Shown piece by piece: positions 12,041-25,286 of a DNA stretch of 64,000 nucleotides (its first letter is position 1; every line of letters begins with the position of its first letter). The notes under the pieces were generated by a model. The model saw only the letters and a program-made list of their open reading frames with translations. It did no database searches and was not told where the DNA came from. Source of the stretch: Ficedula albicollis (Eukaryota; Chordata; Aves; Passeriformes; Muscicapidae). The position numbers were made by a program, and so were the translations under genes. The stretch is from the NCBI RefSeq assembly GCF_000247815.1, contig NC_021675.1, positions 61,721,029 through 61,785,028 of the forward strand, given 5' to 3'.

Positions 12041-13999
12041 GGTGAGACTAGGTCAGCTTTCAGTGGGAGTCCAGAGTCTACTATATTTTTTCTGCCATCT
12101 GTCTGCTGGTGTTTGAGAGAAGAAACTAACATTTCTTGCATACTAAATGAGCGAGTAAAACCGAGCAAGTATTCTAGTTTTTCCAGGGAAGCCTTTGTTG
12201 CTTTAGAAAGAAAGCCATCCATTCACTAAGAGGAAGCTGTAGGTGACAAGGGGCAAGCTGCAGACAGATAAACTGCTTGTCTTTTCCATTCAGCTCTCTC
12301 TCCTGTTACCTGTGCCCCCTCCAAGCCCCATCTCTCCAAGTGCCTCTCGCAGCTGGGCACCAGCGCGGTGGGATCGGGTCCTTCAGCGACACAGAGCAGC
12401 AGCACCTCGGCTTATCCAACCCAACAAGGGCTGCAACGATTAAAAAAAAACATGAAGGAGGAAACAGCCTTGGCAATGAAAGCGAACAGTGTTAGAAACC
12501 TCAAGGGAAAAGATAACCTAACTGTTGAAATGAATTTTTGCTTTAATTTAAAAGCCTTTTGCACGGGAGAGCCAGGGCAGAGAACTCAGCGTGTTCATCT
12601 GCTCAGGGCTCAGCTGACTGTAAGCAAAAGCATGGCAGATTCCTAAACTGGTGTGTAAGAGCTTGTCTTATACCTGGACAGAGTCACAGAGTAACAGCTG
12701 CAAATAATTGCCTGCACCTTTTCTTTAATATTTTCGTAATATACAATACATTATTAGCCATAAAAAAAAACTCCCTCACCGAGATCCCAGTCTTTGGGCA
12801 AGATCTCCAGCCGGAATTCTGTCCTTCTCTGAGTCTCAAGTTTAATTATCACAGAAAATCTCCATCTTTCTGCTACAAGTTGTGCTACACCAAATCCAGA
12901 TGTATTTCTTATTGGCTAATAGCTCCTTATGCCTTTTGTAGGAAATCTGTGCTGAGTCCAGCTGTACATTATACATTTGATATGAAGACACTAAATTAAA
13001 GTATAAATGGACTACGTAAGTGACATGTGGTTGACATTGATGTTAGAAAAACCTAGAGAAGAGATTAAAAATCAGGCCTAAACATGTAAAAAGTGCCTTA
13101 TAATTTTCTAGAGGATGATTTCACACTGCCAAAGTTTAGATATATGTTTTTAAATGCAGGGAATTAATGTTTTCAAGCAAACCATATGAGATCATGAAAA
13201 CATTTCCAGAGCCGTCTTTTCTGCATCTGAAGTACTTGAATATAATGTCACTATTGACATATGACCACAGCTTTTCTTTTCTTGTTCTTAAAGTTAAGTG
13301 GGCAAATGGAGTTTATTCTTTTCCTTCAACACCAAAAAATCACAGTAACAGAAGTACGGTCCCAACAGCCAAGAAAATTTAGGTGAAGATCTCCCAGTAT
13401 CACATATATGGACAGGGTAGTGTATTCCTACTTCATGTTATAAGCAAAATAATCTAGTATTGACATATCATTACCAAAAGCTGCTTAAATCATGTTGATC
13501 TGAAAAGACAATCAGAAAGCTATCTTAGGAGCAGATGGAATAAGGTATTGAATCCTGTCTGAGAACTTAGAAATCTTTGAGTCCCTTAACGACCAGGCAA
13601 AGAAAACTGACCCACAAGAGATTTTTGTTCAGAAAGACATAAAATAGATATCTGGGTACAATTAAAACTCAGAACTGAGGAGCAAAACTTGTGGTTTAAA
13701 ATTTGTTTCTGTTTTTTTCCCAAAGCACTCTTGGGTCTTGTAGAGGATTTCTGCAAACTAAAGCATCCACAGGATGCATTTGGTATTTTTTCCTGTGTGC
13801 AATCCCTCTGGCTACTGGGTGCATTCATCTGCACCAGCTCTGGGCCTGATGACTTCATAGCCCCCATGAAACAGAAAGGTGAGGATGATATTAAAGAAAA
13901 TAGAATGGTTAACAATAGGGTAGAAGGAAAAAAAGGAAAAAGCACAGACAACAAAGCTAGCAAACCCACCCAGGAAGAACTCCTGCTGTCACAGTGCTG
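12041..13999. other. unique noncoding DNA
   Basis: No gene recognised. The 146-codon frame at 12559-12999 has no domain, no biased composition and no splice context that I can defend. A few CpGs occur near 12360-12400. Confidence 0.5.
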
Positions 14000-14650
14000 T
14001 CCTTGCTTGGCAATCCCAGCCCCTCTTCTTGCAGGGTGCCACGGGGCATCCTCAGCCTCCCCCAGCAGGGCATGCAGCCCCTACAGGCATGAAATCCGTG
14101 GAGGAATTCAGTCCATCTCTGCAGCTCTCTAGGGCCAGCTGCAGAGGAAATCCTGGCCTTGCTGTTGTCCCAAGTGTGTGTTGCAAGTCTGAACATCTCC
14201 AGGAGAGAGGAGCAGTGCCCATGAGCCAGCTCCTCCCCTGGGATGCAGCTGCCAGTCCACCCCAGCCTGGACTGATCTGGGGCTCCCCAAAATCTGCTTT
14301 CCCCAGCCTCTGCATGTTCCAGGGTTGAGTCCTGCCTCACAGGCAGTCTTGTAGCTGCATCTTGTGATGAAGAATTCACTGGGGCTGGGGGCAAATCTGC
14401 TCCATCCCATCTGTGCTGGAGCAGCCCACCCACAGCAGCGCTCAGGAGAATGAGGGTGGGCTGTTTGGGCTTTGTGGGTTTTCCATATTCCCTCCTTTAA
14501 ACCAGCTGAGGGAAATGGAAAGGCTGAGTTTGCTGCAGCACTTTGTTCCCCTGTCTCCTCTTCCCCATCCCCACGGGGCTCCTTGCTGGGGCTGGGGACA
14601 CGTGCCTGTGGAGTCCCCACCAGGCACAGGCAGTCCTGCCTAGGAATTTT
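14000..14650. other. GC-richer patch with overlapping open frames
   Basis: This region is clearly richer in G and C than its surroundings, so several frames on both strands stay open for 76-163 codons at once. Simultaneous openness is explained by base composition and does not point to one coding frame. No protein motif, promoter or transposon end was recognised. It could be an old transposon or LTR fragment. Confidence 0.45.
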
Positions 14651-17600
14651 GGCTATGGCTAATTCACATTTTTGGGAAAACTCCCACTGCTTGTCTGCAT
14701 CTCAGGCTTGTAGGTTAAGAGCAGGCTCAGGCTCCAGTTTCCATCTGCTGCCCCTCCACTGCAATCTGTCTGGGACAGCCATTCTCCAGATGCTTGAGGA
14801 AACCAATGCCTTTTCTTAAATGGATTAACACAGATTATGAATATTGCTGATTACTAGTATGTTTGGAAGAATCCAGTCATTAGCTGAGTACTTTTCCCCT
14901 AGACTTTGCTCAAATTCAGAGCTCTTCCAAATAGCTCACAGTAACAGTGGTGTTTGTTTCCCACTATTCATGGGTTGAAGAGAAATCACTTCCAATCTAA
15001 ACACATCTTTAAGCTAAAAGCAAATATTGCTGCATGGATCCAACACTGGTCACATCTTTTTCCAACATGACAGGAACTGAACCCAGACAGGATTTTTTTC
15101 CTGTCCTTATTAAAAAATCCTTTGAAGCTGGTGGTGACCCCTGAGAAAGTTTATGCAGAATAACCGAGCTTAAGGAAATCACATTAGTGTCTGAAAAAGA
15201 GACTTATTTTAATTTCACTCTCTTTATCTTTGAGAAAAGAAAGCAGTGGACAAAAACTGACAACATGAGACAATGGAAGTGCTTTAAACTGGTAAGTCAA
15301 AGCTTTTTTTTCAGTACAACAAATAGCCAAATGCATCAATTAAGGAAGCTCCAGGAAGGAGCAGAAAAGAGCATTAAGCAGAGAACACCAGGAGGGAGAA
15401 AGCAACATGTTAAGGCATCTAAGGAACTGCAGAAAAAAAAGAAGTGTCAAATGAAATATACTTAGTGATGTGAAACATACAGTCACCCGACGTTGCTTTG
15501 CATTATAAAAACAAGAAGATGGCCAAAAAGGAATTTAAGATCATGTAAAATGGAATGGAATGTATAAAGAACAGGAATTCCTGAAGCATGAAAAAGCAGC
15601 CTGCCAAAAGAAGCCCAGTACACACAGTTATACTGAGTACACTGGGTTGTTGGGGTCCTTCTCCTGGCTGCACACACTCACACCAAAATTTAAAGCCTGT
15701 ACTCCAACCCAATCCTGGATCCTGATTTTGCTCACTTCAATCAACAGGCTGGCTCCAGCCTGCAGCACTGAGAGCAGACCTTGGATTCCCCCTTCTGCAC
15801 ACCTGGGGCTTGTTCACCTGCCTGAGTGGCCCAGGCCAACCAAACCAACAGTGCACATTTCTGATCCCACTGCCTGCACCTCAATGAGGTCCCACTGCAG
15901 TGTCCAGCAGCCTCACATGGCATGCACAGACCAGGACAAAGCACAAACATCCTGGTGTTTCACAGCTCTGTGTGATTTCCTTAACACAGACCTGTTAGAA
16001 ATGCACCTCATAGTGACCTTCTGCAACCCCTTTTCTCTTGATGGGCATACTGCTTGATCAATCAACTGTTTGCATAAGGATAAGCATTCTTTGTTTCATA
16101 TATATGTGCAATGCTATATTGATTTATGAAGGTGTAATATATACTCAAAAAGCACTGGAAATTATATGTAGTGGTAAAGGTGTATATTCTTAGTCTCACT
16201 CCAACATTCTGGACTTTGGACTATTTCCTATAATAAAATCACTGCAGTGTGTATTAAAATTAATTATATTTTCTTATGTGTTCAGTTTTAAATAGCTTTT
16301 CATGATTTAAAGCAGGATTTTTTTTTCTTCTGTAGGCATAAAAAATGAGATATAGTATGGTTAAATATTTTAATATATTCAGAGTAATTTTTAGTCCTCT
16401 TTTGAAGCCACACTCCATTGCACAGAGAAGAGGTGCAGCTCCCCTAGTCTGTGTGCACTGCATTATTTGTGAGTCAAACCAGAACACCAGCCCGGCCTCT
16501 CTGAGCAGAACTTTGCTGTCTTTGGCTGACTGCTATGTATATTGCAGGTTATCTAAGCTCCCTCTGCACTCACTGAAATCACCTGCAGAGGACAACTCCT
16601 CCACCATCTTCTAGGCAATGATTTTTGGTCTACTGACTGCAAAGAGAGCCTAAACAGCGATCTTAAGTCTGACACCTAGCTTTGTCAAACCAACGGCTAA
16701 GCCATACAGCTCCCCCCTGCTGTAAGGGTCTGTTTGAGCACAGATGAGCAGAGGAGGGCTACTAGAGTGAAAGTGAGAATGCACACACTGGACACGTGCA
16801 TGTACACAGCAAAAATTTTTGTAGTGTTTTATGTGGGAAATATAACCCTGAGAAACAGATGTTCCTCTAAGATGTAGAGTTGAACATCCTCTTCAACTTC
16901 TCATGCCCTTATCCCATCAGGGATTTTATTCCAGGGAAGTAACAAAGGTGGATAATAAATCATTTTTCAACTGGCAAAGAAAATGAGGATTTGTAAAGCT
17001 GAATTTTCACTGGTTCTCTGCCTGTGGAGCTCTGCTAATGTCAGTACCACTTGGCCTGGTTATAAACAAAGGATCTGGGTTTTAAAAATTGATGCCTGGC
17101 ACATACACTTTCACACAAGAGTATTTTTCTTCATGATCCTGAATGTTGTGTTTGTGCTTAAAACCTCTTCAGCAAATTATAACAGCAGCCACCAACTGCA
17201 GAAAAAGAGGAGAAAGCTGGTTATTGTTTTCTGTCTTTTAACCTCTTCCTTATACACGAAAGCAGGAGGATGGAGCATTATTCAGAGCTGGTTATTACAA
17301 GGTAAATGCTTACAAGTAGAGATGTACCAAGACAAAATAAGTGCATTTGTAAACTGCTCGTGGCTATGGCACAAACAATGCACTTGCCTTTTACACAAGT
17401 AACCCTTCATAGTGCATTTGCTGGCCGTGTCTCACAAGAGCAATAACTCTGTGAGCCATACCTTTTCATGACTTAATTATCAGTAATCTTTGTTAGCCTG
17501 TCTCTCTTCATCCTCGATGTCAAAGTTACAATGTGCACAAAGCTGCCAGGCTCCCAAGTCACACCTGTGCCTCAGAACATATCACACCTATGTGCTCCTA

Positions 17601-19504
17601 TTTAAACTGGCTTCTTGTCACATTTTTGCCTGGACTTTCAAAATGCTCTTTCCAATCTATGAAGCTTAGCACAGAGCCACCGTTTTTGTGCAACAAACCA
17701 TTTCTGCCTTTCTGCCCTGTTTGCTCTTTAACAGTTCCTGGCAAAGGTCATCTGGGGTCAAATCTTCCCAAATTCCACTGTAAACTATAATCTCCATTTT
17801 TTTCAAAATTTTAGAAATGGGGGAAAGGAGAGATAGACAAATTCAAAACCATATTGTGAGTCCAGGTGCAAATTCTGTAATAAGTTACTTTTTTATCACA
17901 GACTCTGACCCCCAAATTACATTTTACAGCCTGGTATCAATTCATGGGACCACAGACCTGCAGCTCTGGACCCAGACTTGGAAACTGCTTAAGCATTTTG
18001 CTTAGACACATTGGCAGAATTTAAAAGTCTGTATAAATATAGTCAATGCCACTCTGGATGAATGTAGCCTTGGGAGGCTTTTTGGGGCTGAAGCTATGTA
18101 AGGATCTTTTTAAATACAACACAACAGGCATATATCTTTCTTCACATGTAAAATAGGTTTGGGGGGAAAAAAAAACCAACAACAAAAATCACCTAAAAGG
18201 TCATGGGGTTTTTCTCCTAATGAACAGTCTTCAAAATAATTTTTAATATTTGTATCAGTATTTTCCAGTGTATTTGCTGAATGCAGACTAAATTTCAGTT
18301 CTATACATTTGAAGTTTTTCTGTGCCTTGACATCAGGCACTTGGATTTTAATTGGGGATATTCTATAGAAACACCTCCTTTTTCAAGGGAACCTGTGATT
18401 TCTTCAAGACCAGGAACAGGAACCAAAACGTTTTGCTGTGCTAATGTCTTTGCCCCTGTGCATGAGAGGGCAAAAGTAGGAAACCAAGCAAGAAACAGCC
18501 ATGGTCTGTCTATTATTTATCTCCTTAAAGATCACCTTGCATTGAGAGACAGCTTGTGGATGCTGAAATAGTGTCCCTCCTTGGAATGCCTGGGAGGGTT
18601 TGTGGGTTTGCTTGGTTTACTTTCTCTGAGTCAGAGCAGAAGAGTGCTGGGAGCACCAAGAAACTGGCTGGAACTGATCTCCAAACTCTTCTTTTCTTGC
18701 TGTTTTCCACTTTGTCCGTTCCCACCTGTGCAGAAGGACATTGCAGCAGACTGGCTTTGCCGGGGTCCATGCAGTGAGCCCCCAGATTCTGCAGACCAAG
18801 AAGATGTGAATCACCAAGAGTGGGCTGGTCATCTATAACTGTGGCCATTGATCCCTTTGAAAGTGTCCTGCCCTGGTTCTGGAAATACACACAGAACTGG
18901 GCAACCCAGAGAAACTTGCAGCTGGCCAGACCTTCCTGGTGCCCCATAAAAAAAAGCTCTACTTGGTTTCTAAGGAAAAAATTCAAAAGCACTGAAGTTT
19001 TATCAAAGTCCACCACACACATCAGCAGTGCCTGTCACACAGATGATAACTCCAAACACCTGGCTAAGTTCCTGGATCCAAGATCTGACCCCAAAACATG
19101 TGGGCCCATACTGCCTTGCAAACACAGTAGGATTTGCCAACTACTTTTGAGCAACTGGGAGGAAAAAAAAGAATAAAACCCTCCTACAAATCCAGATTCA
19201 TTTGAACCAAAGTCAAAACCTTCAAATTTTAAAGGTGATAAGAATAGGCCATGAGTGGTCTGTCACTTATTGTTGTAGACAGAAACCACATGTTTCTCTG
19301 GGCTTCAAGATTGCTTCTCTGTTCATTCTTCTGGCTCTGGACTAACAGCAAAAATCGAGAGAAGCCAAGATCACAAATTTTTCTTTCTCGTCAGATTTGA
19401 GTTCTTTAAGTGGAAGAGTACAATATTTTGCTAACTCAGAGATCTTGACAATCACTGTAATCTTCAGAACTGGGATTTCAATCATTAAGCAAAGTGTGTG
19501 CTAA
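14651..19504. other. unique noncoding DNA
   Basis: No gene, RNA or mobile element recognised in this long stretch. Open frames of 139-165 codons at 15560-16057, 16983-17402 and 18525-19022 (the last on minus) were read in translation and resemble no known family. Confidence 0.5.
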
Positions 19505-19550
19505 AATTATTTAATATTATGCACTTAATTATTTAATAATTTATGCACTT
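19505..19550. repeat. imperfect 22-24 bp tandem duplication
   Basis: AATTATTTAATATTATGCACTT is followed by AATTATTTAATAATTTATG and CACTT. The second copy is two bases longer. It lies in AT-rich DNA. Confidence 0.75.
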
Positions 19551-20046
19551 CATCTCCAAAAACCAAACACCATATCATCTTAAACCTAGAATTTAAAGCT
19601 GCACTTCACATCTTTAACAATTGTCACGTAACAGGCACATATTTCTCTCATTTTGCCTGGAAAAGCAGGTTGTATCAATGCTAAGTGCACTCTTGTGGAA
19701 ATGAGCTGTGAGGACAAAGTATAGAACTGATGAGATTTTGCTTTGTCTTTGCCTCAGAGCTTTTTGACACTTTAGAGTGACAGGAAAACCATCTCTCTGA
19801 TAAGGTAAATTATTAGCATTCTTCTGAAGTCAATAGAAGTACACCAGCAGGACCCAGGAAGATTTGCCTGATTTTAAAACTACATAAGTAAAGAGAAGGC
19901 TGTCAATAGATAATGGGCAGTGCTCAGGTTGGTGTTTAAATAAACAATTTAAATAAAATGGTGAACACAGGATGGTAAATCAAACAATTACCCATCACTG
20001 AAAAGATCAAAGTTCTGCTGCCAGTTAGTGCCAGGTACGTACTTAA

Positions 20047-20315
20047 ACGGCCAACAAATTAATCTACTAAAAAAAAAAAAAAAAAGACTGTGCAAACAGG
20101 GCTTCTAGTAGCATTAATATCATCTGGTTTTGCAGTTTAAACATATTCTGCTCAATTTCCTACACAAAAGATAGTTTATAACGGCCAAAAAATTAATCTA
20201 CTAAAAAAAAAAAAAAAAAAAGACTGTGCAAACAGGGCTTCTAGTAGCATTAATATCATCTGGTTTTGCAGTTTAAACATATTCTGCTCAATTTCCTACA
20301 CAAAAGATAGTTTAT
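20047..20315. repeat. 134-bp tandem duplication containing an A-run
   Basis: Copies at 20047-20180 and 20181-20315 begin ACGGCCAA(C/A)AAATTAATC, contain an internal A-run of 17-19 bases and end at AAAGATAGTTTAT. One substitution and an A-run length change separate them. Near-identity over so long a unit points to recent origin. Confidence 0.95.
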
Positions 20316-20989
20316 GGGCCTTAACCAATGATGTATGGTCAGCATCCAGTGCACTTCATGACAGCAGATACCTGGCAGGCTCTGTGCCTGCCACTGGAGA
20401 TGCCCGGCTGATTTCTTTGATCTGCTCTTCTTGTGTTCAGGCCATGTCCTGTGTTACTGTACACCTATCTCTGTTTTCGATTTAAGTTAGGCAGCATTGC
20501 TCTGTAAAAGGCTTCTTTTTTTTTTTTTGCAGAGATTCGTAGGCCCTCAGGATATCTCAGTTCACAGAGGAAAGGAGTATTCTGCTTTTGCTGCTTTCCA
20601 AGTCAGTTCTCATTCAAACCATTTTTTCCTCAGTTGTAATTCATTATCAGGGTACTCTGTGCACTCTGCATCCTCCAACAGCTCTGCTTCATAAAAAACT
20701 CACTACTCCTAAAAGGCCCTCTCCTCTCTATATGGCATGAATTACTGCTAAGGAGGTCATGGAGATAAAAAAAGGAAGCGGAATATGAGACATTTTGCTA
20801 CTCTATTGAAGTAGCTTGTGAAGAAAATTCTTTTCTCCACTGCTTAGGCTGACTAGGGAGCCTGGTGGACCCTGGTTCTTTGATGCTCATGTGAACAAGG
20901 TAATCCCTGAGGGCTGGTTATGCTTAATTCATCCTGCAATAAATTTGCTACCAATGGTGCAGATTTTGTCCCTCCCTCCCCACTGCCCT
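20316..20989. other. noncoding DNA with one strong splice-acceptor-like site
   Basis: The sequence GCTTC, a T-run, then GCAG (junction at 20532/20533) fits a splice acceptor very well and is followed by 53 open codons to a TAA at 20692. The translated segment (rich in Ser, His and Phe) is not recognised, and no upstream exon or downstream donor supports it. Treated as noncoding for now. Confidence 0.4.
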
Positions 20990-21605
20990 CAACAAAGCAG
21001 GGAAAATTACTCAATTAATTGCCTGGCGGTCGCGGGGGCTGCCTGGCAAGGGGGTACCGCCCTTGTGAGCCAAACTAGGGATATAAATTTTTCCCTGTGA
21101 GCAGAGCTGTGTGCTCTGAGGCAGGGAAGTGCATGCATGCATGTAATAGGCAGCTGATCATTCCCATGACAGCTGCTGGGGGAGCAGGGAAAGGTGTGCC
21201 CATCGCCCCGTGCCGCCGCCGCCTGCATGTGACCCCGGCAGGCGACCCTGCCAAGAGCGGATTTCTCAGCCCATGACTGGCTCCCAAATGAGGACTTCCT
21301 CCCCTGGATGCTTATATTCAAGGCAGCCAGTCATGTGCTCTGTTAATTTGAGCAGTGGGATTCACCAGGTCTGCGATGGATGGCTGTTTAAAAACACAGT
21401 GTGCTTCCAGCTCCGGAACATAGGGGAGCTATCATTTAGTTTTTCGCTCTTTGGCAGAAGAAAACCGCACATGAGGATGAGCAGGTTAGATTTGACTGGG
21501 TAATTACATATTATTTTGCATGAATAGAAATGTCACTGCTAATGACAGCTGTGGTGTGCTCCAAAATATTTGGGATTAAATACGTTCGGTTTTACACACC
21601 AGATG
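20990..21605. promoter_or_regulatory. possible conserved regulatory element
   Basis: A locally CpG-rich block inside AT-rich DNA. It holds TCAATTAATTG near 21010, GTCGCGGGG, a CCGCCGCCGCC cluster near 21212, an octamer-like ATTTTGCATGAAT near 21510-21525 and a Meis/Pbx-like TGACAGCTG that overlaps an E-box near 21543. TAATTA and GGATTA cores lie close by. This clustering is typical of developmental enhancers. No open frame is convincing. An inference from motif texture only. Confidence 0.35.
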
Positions 21606-24600
21606 CACATAAATATTTGTAAACATTTGTATGCTTTTAGTCCACCTGAACAATTTATTCAGTATTACACATGCAAGCAGCAATTCTCAAGACTTCATGC
21701 TCCTGTAACCACCAATCTGGTCTGTATTAGAAGAAAAGACTGTAAAACAAAAAGGTGTCTACCACAAATTCCCCTCCCCACTCCTCCCTCCTCCCTCTCC
21801 TGCTTTACTCAGAGATGAAAATAATTTGACCTCTAAATCAAATAGTGCAAAGCAACTTTTAACATTGAGCTCAGCTTCTCAGGAACATGAGCAGATATGT
21901 CCATGCCACTGGTTCAACTGCAAAACTTGGCAATTGCCAAAAGATTCTGAACTCATTGTGCCAATTACAAATGGAAAAGTGGTCATATTTATCTTTACAG
22001 CACTTGTGTGGGAGCAGTTAAGTGTAGGAGTTCTTGAACCTACAGCTGAGTTTGAAATAAAGTTGGCCCTTTCTGTGTTTCAGTGAATATTTTCCATTCA
22101 TTTTGAGGTGGATGAGCTTTCTCACTGTCACTGTGATCATTTTCCTGACCCATTTCTGTGGGGAATGTTGTCAAAAGACTTTCCACAATTTCTCTGGGCT
22201 AAAGCTGCAAAACAGGGCTTGCCAAAATACTTGCCATGCAAAATACTTGCCACACAATTCTACAATTAATTAAAAAATAAAGAGTTTTTATCATCATTCT
22301 GAGAACTCTTCTTGAAGTACAGATGGAAGAAGCATTTCTGTGAGAAAAGGTAGCTGACATAGAAGCTTTTTAGATGTCTCCAATCAAGCTGAATTCATCT
22401 TAACAAATTCCATTCTGGAATCATTGTAACTCTGAAAATAAGATCATAGATATAACAGAAATGTACTCAATCCTAATTTTTTTTTCTATATAAAACACAG
22501 AGATACATAGCTTCACCATTTACCAGTACTTGGTAAAGAGCTACATACTAAAGAAAACAGTGCCCTGTTTGGTAAGTTATACAGCCTCACATTCTTGTTT
22601 CAAATAGTGGTTTTCCTTCACAATTTCTTGTTTGCCTTTGCTGCCACTGCAATTTCAAATTCCCTAAGAGCTGGATCCAAGTTGGTGGAAAGGCTCCCAT
22701 ATAGAAAGACATGGTCTCTGCTCCTGCTATGATTTGAAACAAGATGCAGCATGTAGGTTTTAAATTTCATTTGTACTCATTAAAGCATAAGCAGTTGATC
22801 ATTCGCATCTTGGCACACAAGATGGATGTTAAAGTTGTTTTGGGAATAGGGAAATTAGGGAAATAATATCAGCCATAAGTGAACACCCATTTTGAAAAGG
22901 AGATTTCTACATCTAAGAAATTCCTATTTTCACTTTAAGGTTGTAGGGTTCAAGTTGTGATGGCTCTGTTTCAAAAGGGAAAAGAGGAGATGCAGGATTT
23001 GGAATTGTTGCAGTACAAGACCAACTCAGTCTATTCAATGGATTTTTTTTCTATTTCATGAAGGTGAACAAAAGCTCTCTGGAAAAAGCAACGAGAGCAC
23101 ACCACAGGAGGAGGGCAAACCTGGCAGAGGTCATTGTTTTGCCTTACAGCCTTGATCCAAATTTCCTCTTTGCCTGGCTCCTCCTTCACTATTTGGAGAT
23201 GAGCAGATCTTCATTCCCTTCACAGACTTTTCCAGTGGTTTTCAGGGCCCTTCTCCAGGTGTATTTCCACAAGATCCAGAGGAGGCACATCTCTCTTTAC
23301 ATGGCTGCTGGACTAAGGCTTTCCAGTGGTTTCAGCAGGATCTGAGATGGGCTCCCAGAGCATGGTACTACTCATTTTTAAATCAGTAGCAATCCTGTCT
23401 TTCATTTCAGTGATTCAGAAAATAAAGCTCTTAAAGCAGAAATTGCCAGACTATATTGAATGCAGAACCATCCTTTTAGTGCTCTTTCTTATTCACTACA
23501 ATAAACAATGCCATTTAATATAATTTCCAAATCTCAATTTAGGAGGAAAAAAAATCTCATTTAGCTGTTACTCTCCCTCACAATGGAAAGCTGCCTCAGA
23601 GCATGTTACATTTCAGAGGAGCCTGTGAGATTTTGTTTTAATGGGAAGCTAAATTAAATGTTTAAATTTTAAATCAACAACAGAACATGTTCAAAGAGCT
23701 ATATTTATAGGGTTTAAGTGAAAAATGCTCTGGCATCACTTTTAAATAATGCTGGCAAGCAAGGGAGGAAAGAACACCACTCACTGATTCTTTGCATGGC
23801 TTAGTCCACAGCCTTATCCAAGGCTCATGTATAATGTGAGTTGTTGGCTGTGATACTTTGGTTGTAGTGCTAGTGAAATTCACTGTAGGCAAAGGCTCGT
23901 GATGCTAAACAAAGTGGACAAAAGGCTTTTACAGAATAATAAAAATAACAAGTCGCCATTTATGACTTAAAGTTAAATGTTCTCAGTGAAGACATTACCC
24001 AGTAAATAACTCTGTGGGAAAACCTCTAAAATATAAATGCCCTGGCAAGATGGGGAAAGCACTGAGGGTGATAGAAATGCTTAAAATCAAAAAGGTGAAA
24101 AAGGACTTTGTGTCTTGTTGAAATCTCAGAGCTCTTTGCTGAATTACTTTGCTGGCGGCTCTCTGTTCTAGTTCAGTTTACAGAGCCAGGGAAGCAGAGT
24201 CCCAGTTTCAAGTGTGCTGAAACTCTGCTGGGATTTTGTGCTCAACTACAATAATATTGAGCTTGTGTTTCCATAGAGAGCATGCATAAAATGGCTCAGA
24301 GGTAGAAACAAATACAGACAGACTGTGGGCAAAGGAGCAGAAAGAAGGCTGCAAATGAGAAATTAATGACAGAAACTGCTCAATGCAACCTAATTTTTCA
24401 ATAATGTTCCAGGTGTGGTGAGAAACATTGCCAGAAGGCTTGGACTGAGGCAAAGCTCAGGGTGAATTGCCTGATCCCCAAATGAATCCTGACAGGACAA
24501 GTACGAGCCATCAGCTGAAGAAGGCTGCACCAGGCTCTGACCAGAGATATCTCAAGTAACGATAACACTTGCCAACAAGTATTTGTAGCTACACTCTATT

Positions 24601-24811
24601 TGTATTCCTGTATCCCTGCTTTCTACTGCTGTACAAAACAAGGAGACATCATAAATCTGTGTGAATGGTTTAACCAGAATTAAGTGACTTATTGACAAAG
24701 AGTTGACTGTCTTCACTAAAAGACATCAAAGTATACAAAATATTTTGGGAAAATATGTGAAAACATTTATGCTTTGTAAAAAAATTAAAGAGAGTCTATT
24801 TCCTTTTGTGA
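21606..24811. other. unique noncoding DNA
   Basis: No gene recognised. A 16-bp direct repeat (CAAAATACTTGCCATG / CAAAATACTTGCCACA, 22223-22254) and two spaced copies of TTTCCAGTGGTTT near 23229 and 23320 are the only internal structure seen. Confidence 0.5.

Positions 24812-25286
<475 letters not shown>

Noticed and set aside
12559..12999. 146-codon plus-strand frame
   Set aside because: No family resemblance and no splice or promoter context.
13586..14643. Cluster of overlapping frames of 76-163 codons on both strands
   Set aside because: Explained by the GC-richer composition; no one frame stands out and no motif is recognised.
15235..15291. 57-bp exon-like segment ending in CTG|GTAAGT
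   Set aside because: The donor is good but the acceptor is GAG, which is disfavoured, and the segment has no recognised product.
15560..16057. 165-codon plus-strand frame
   Set aside because: No domain, signal or family resemblance; length is within chance expectation for 64 kb in six frames.
18525..19022. 165-codon minus-strand frame
   Set aside because: No recognisable motif and overlapping open frames on the other strand.
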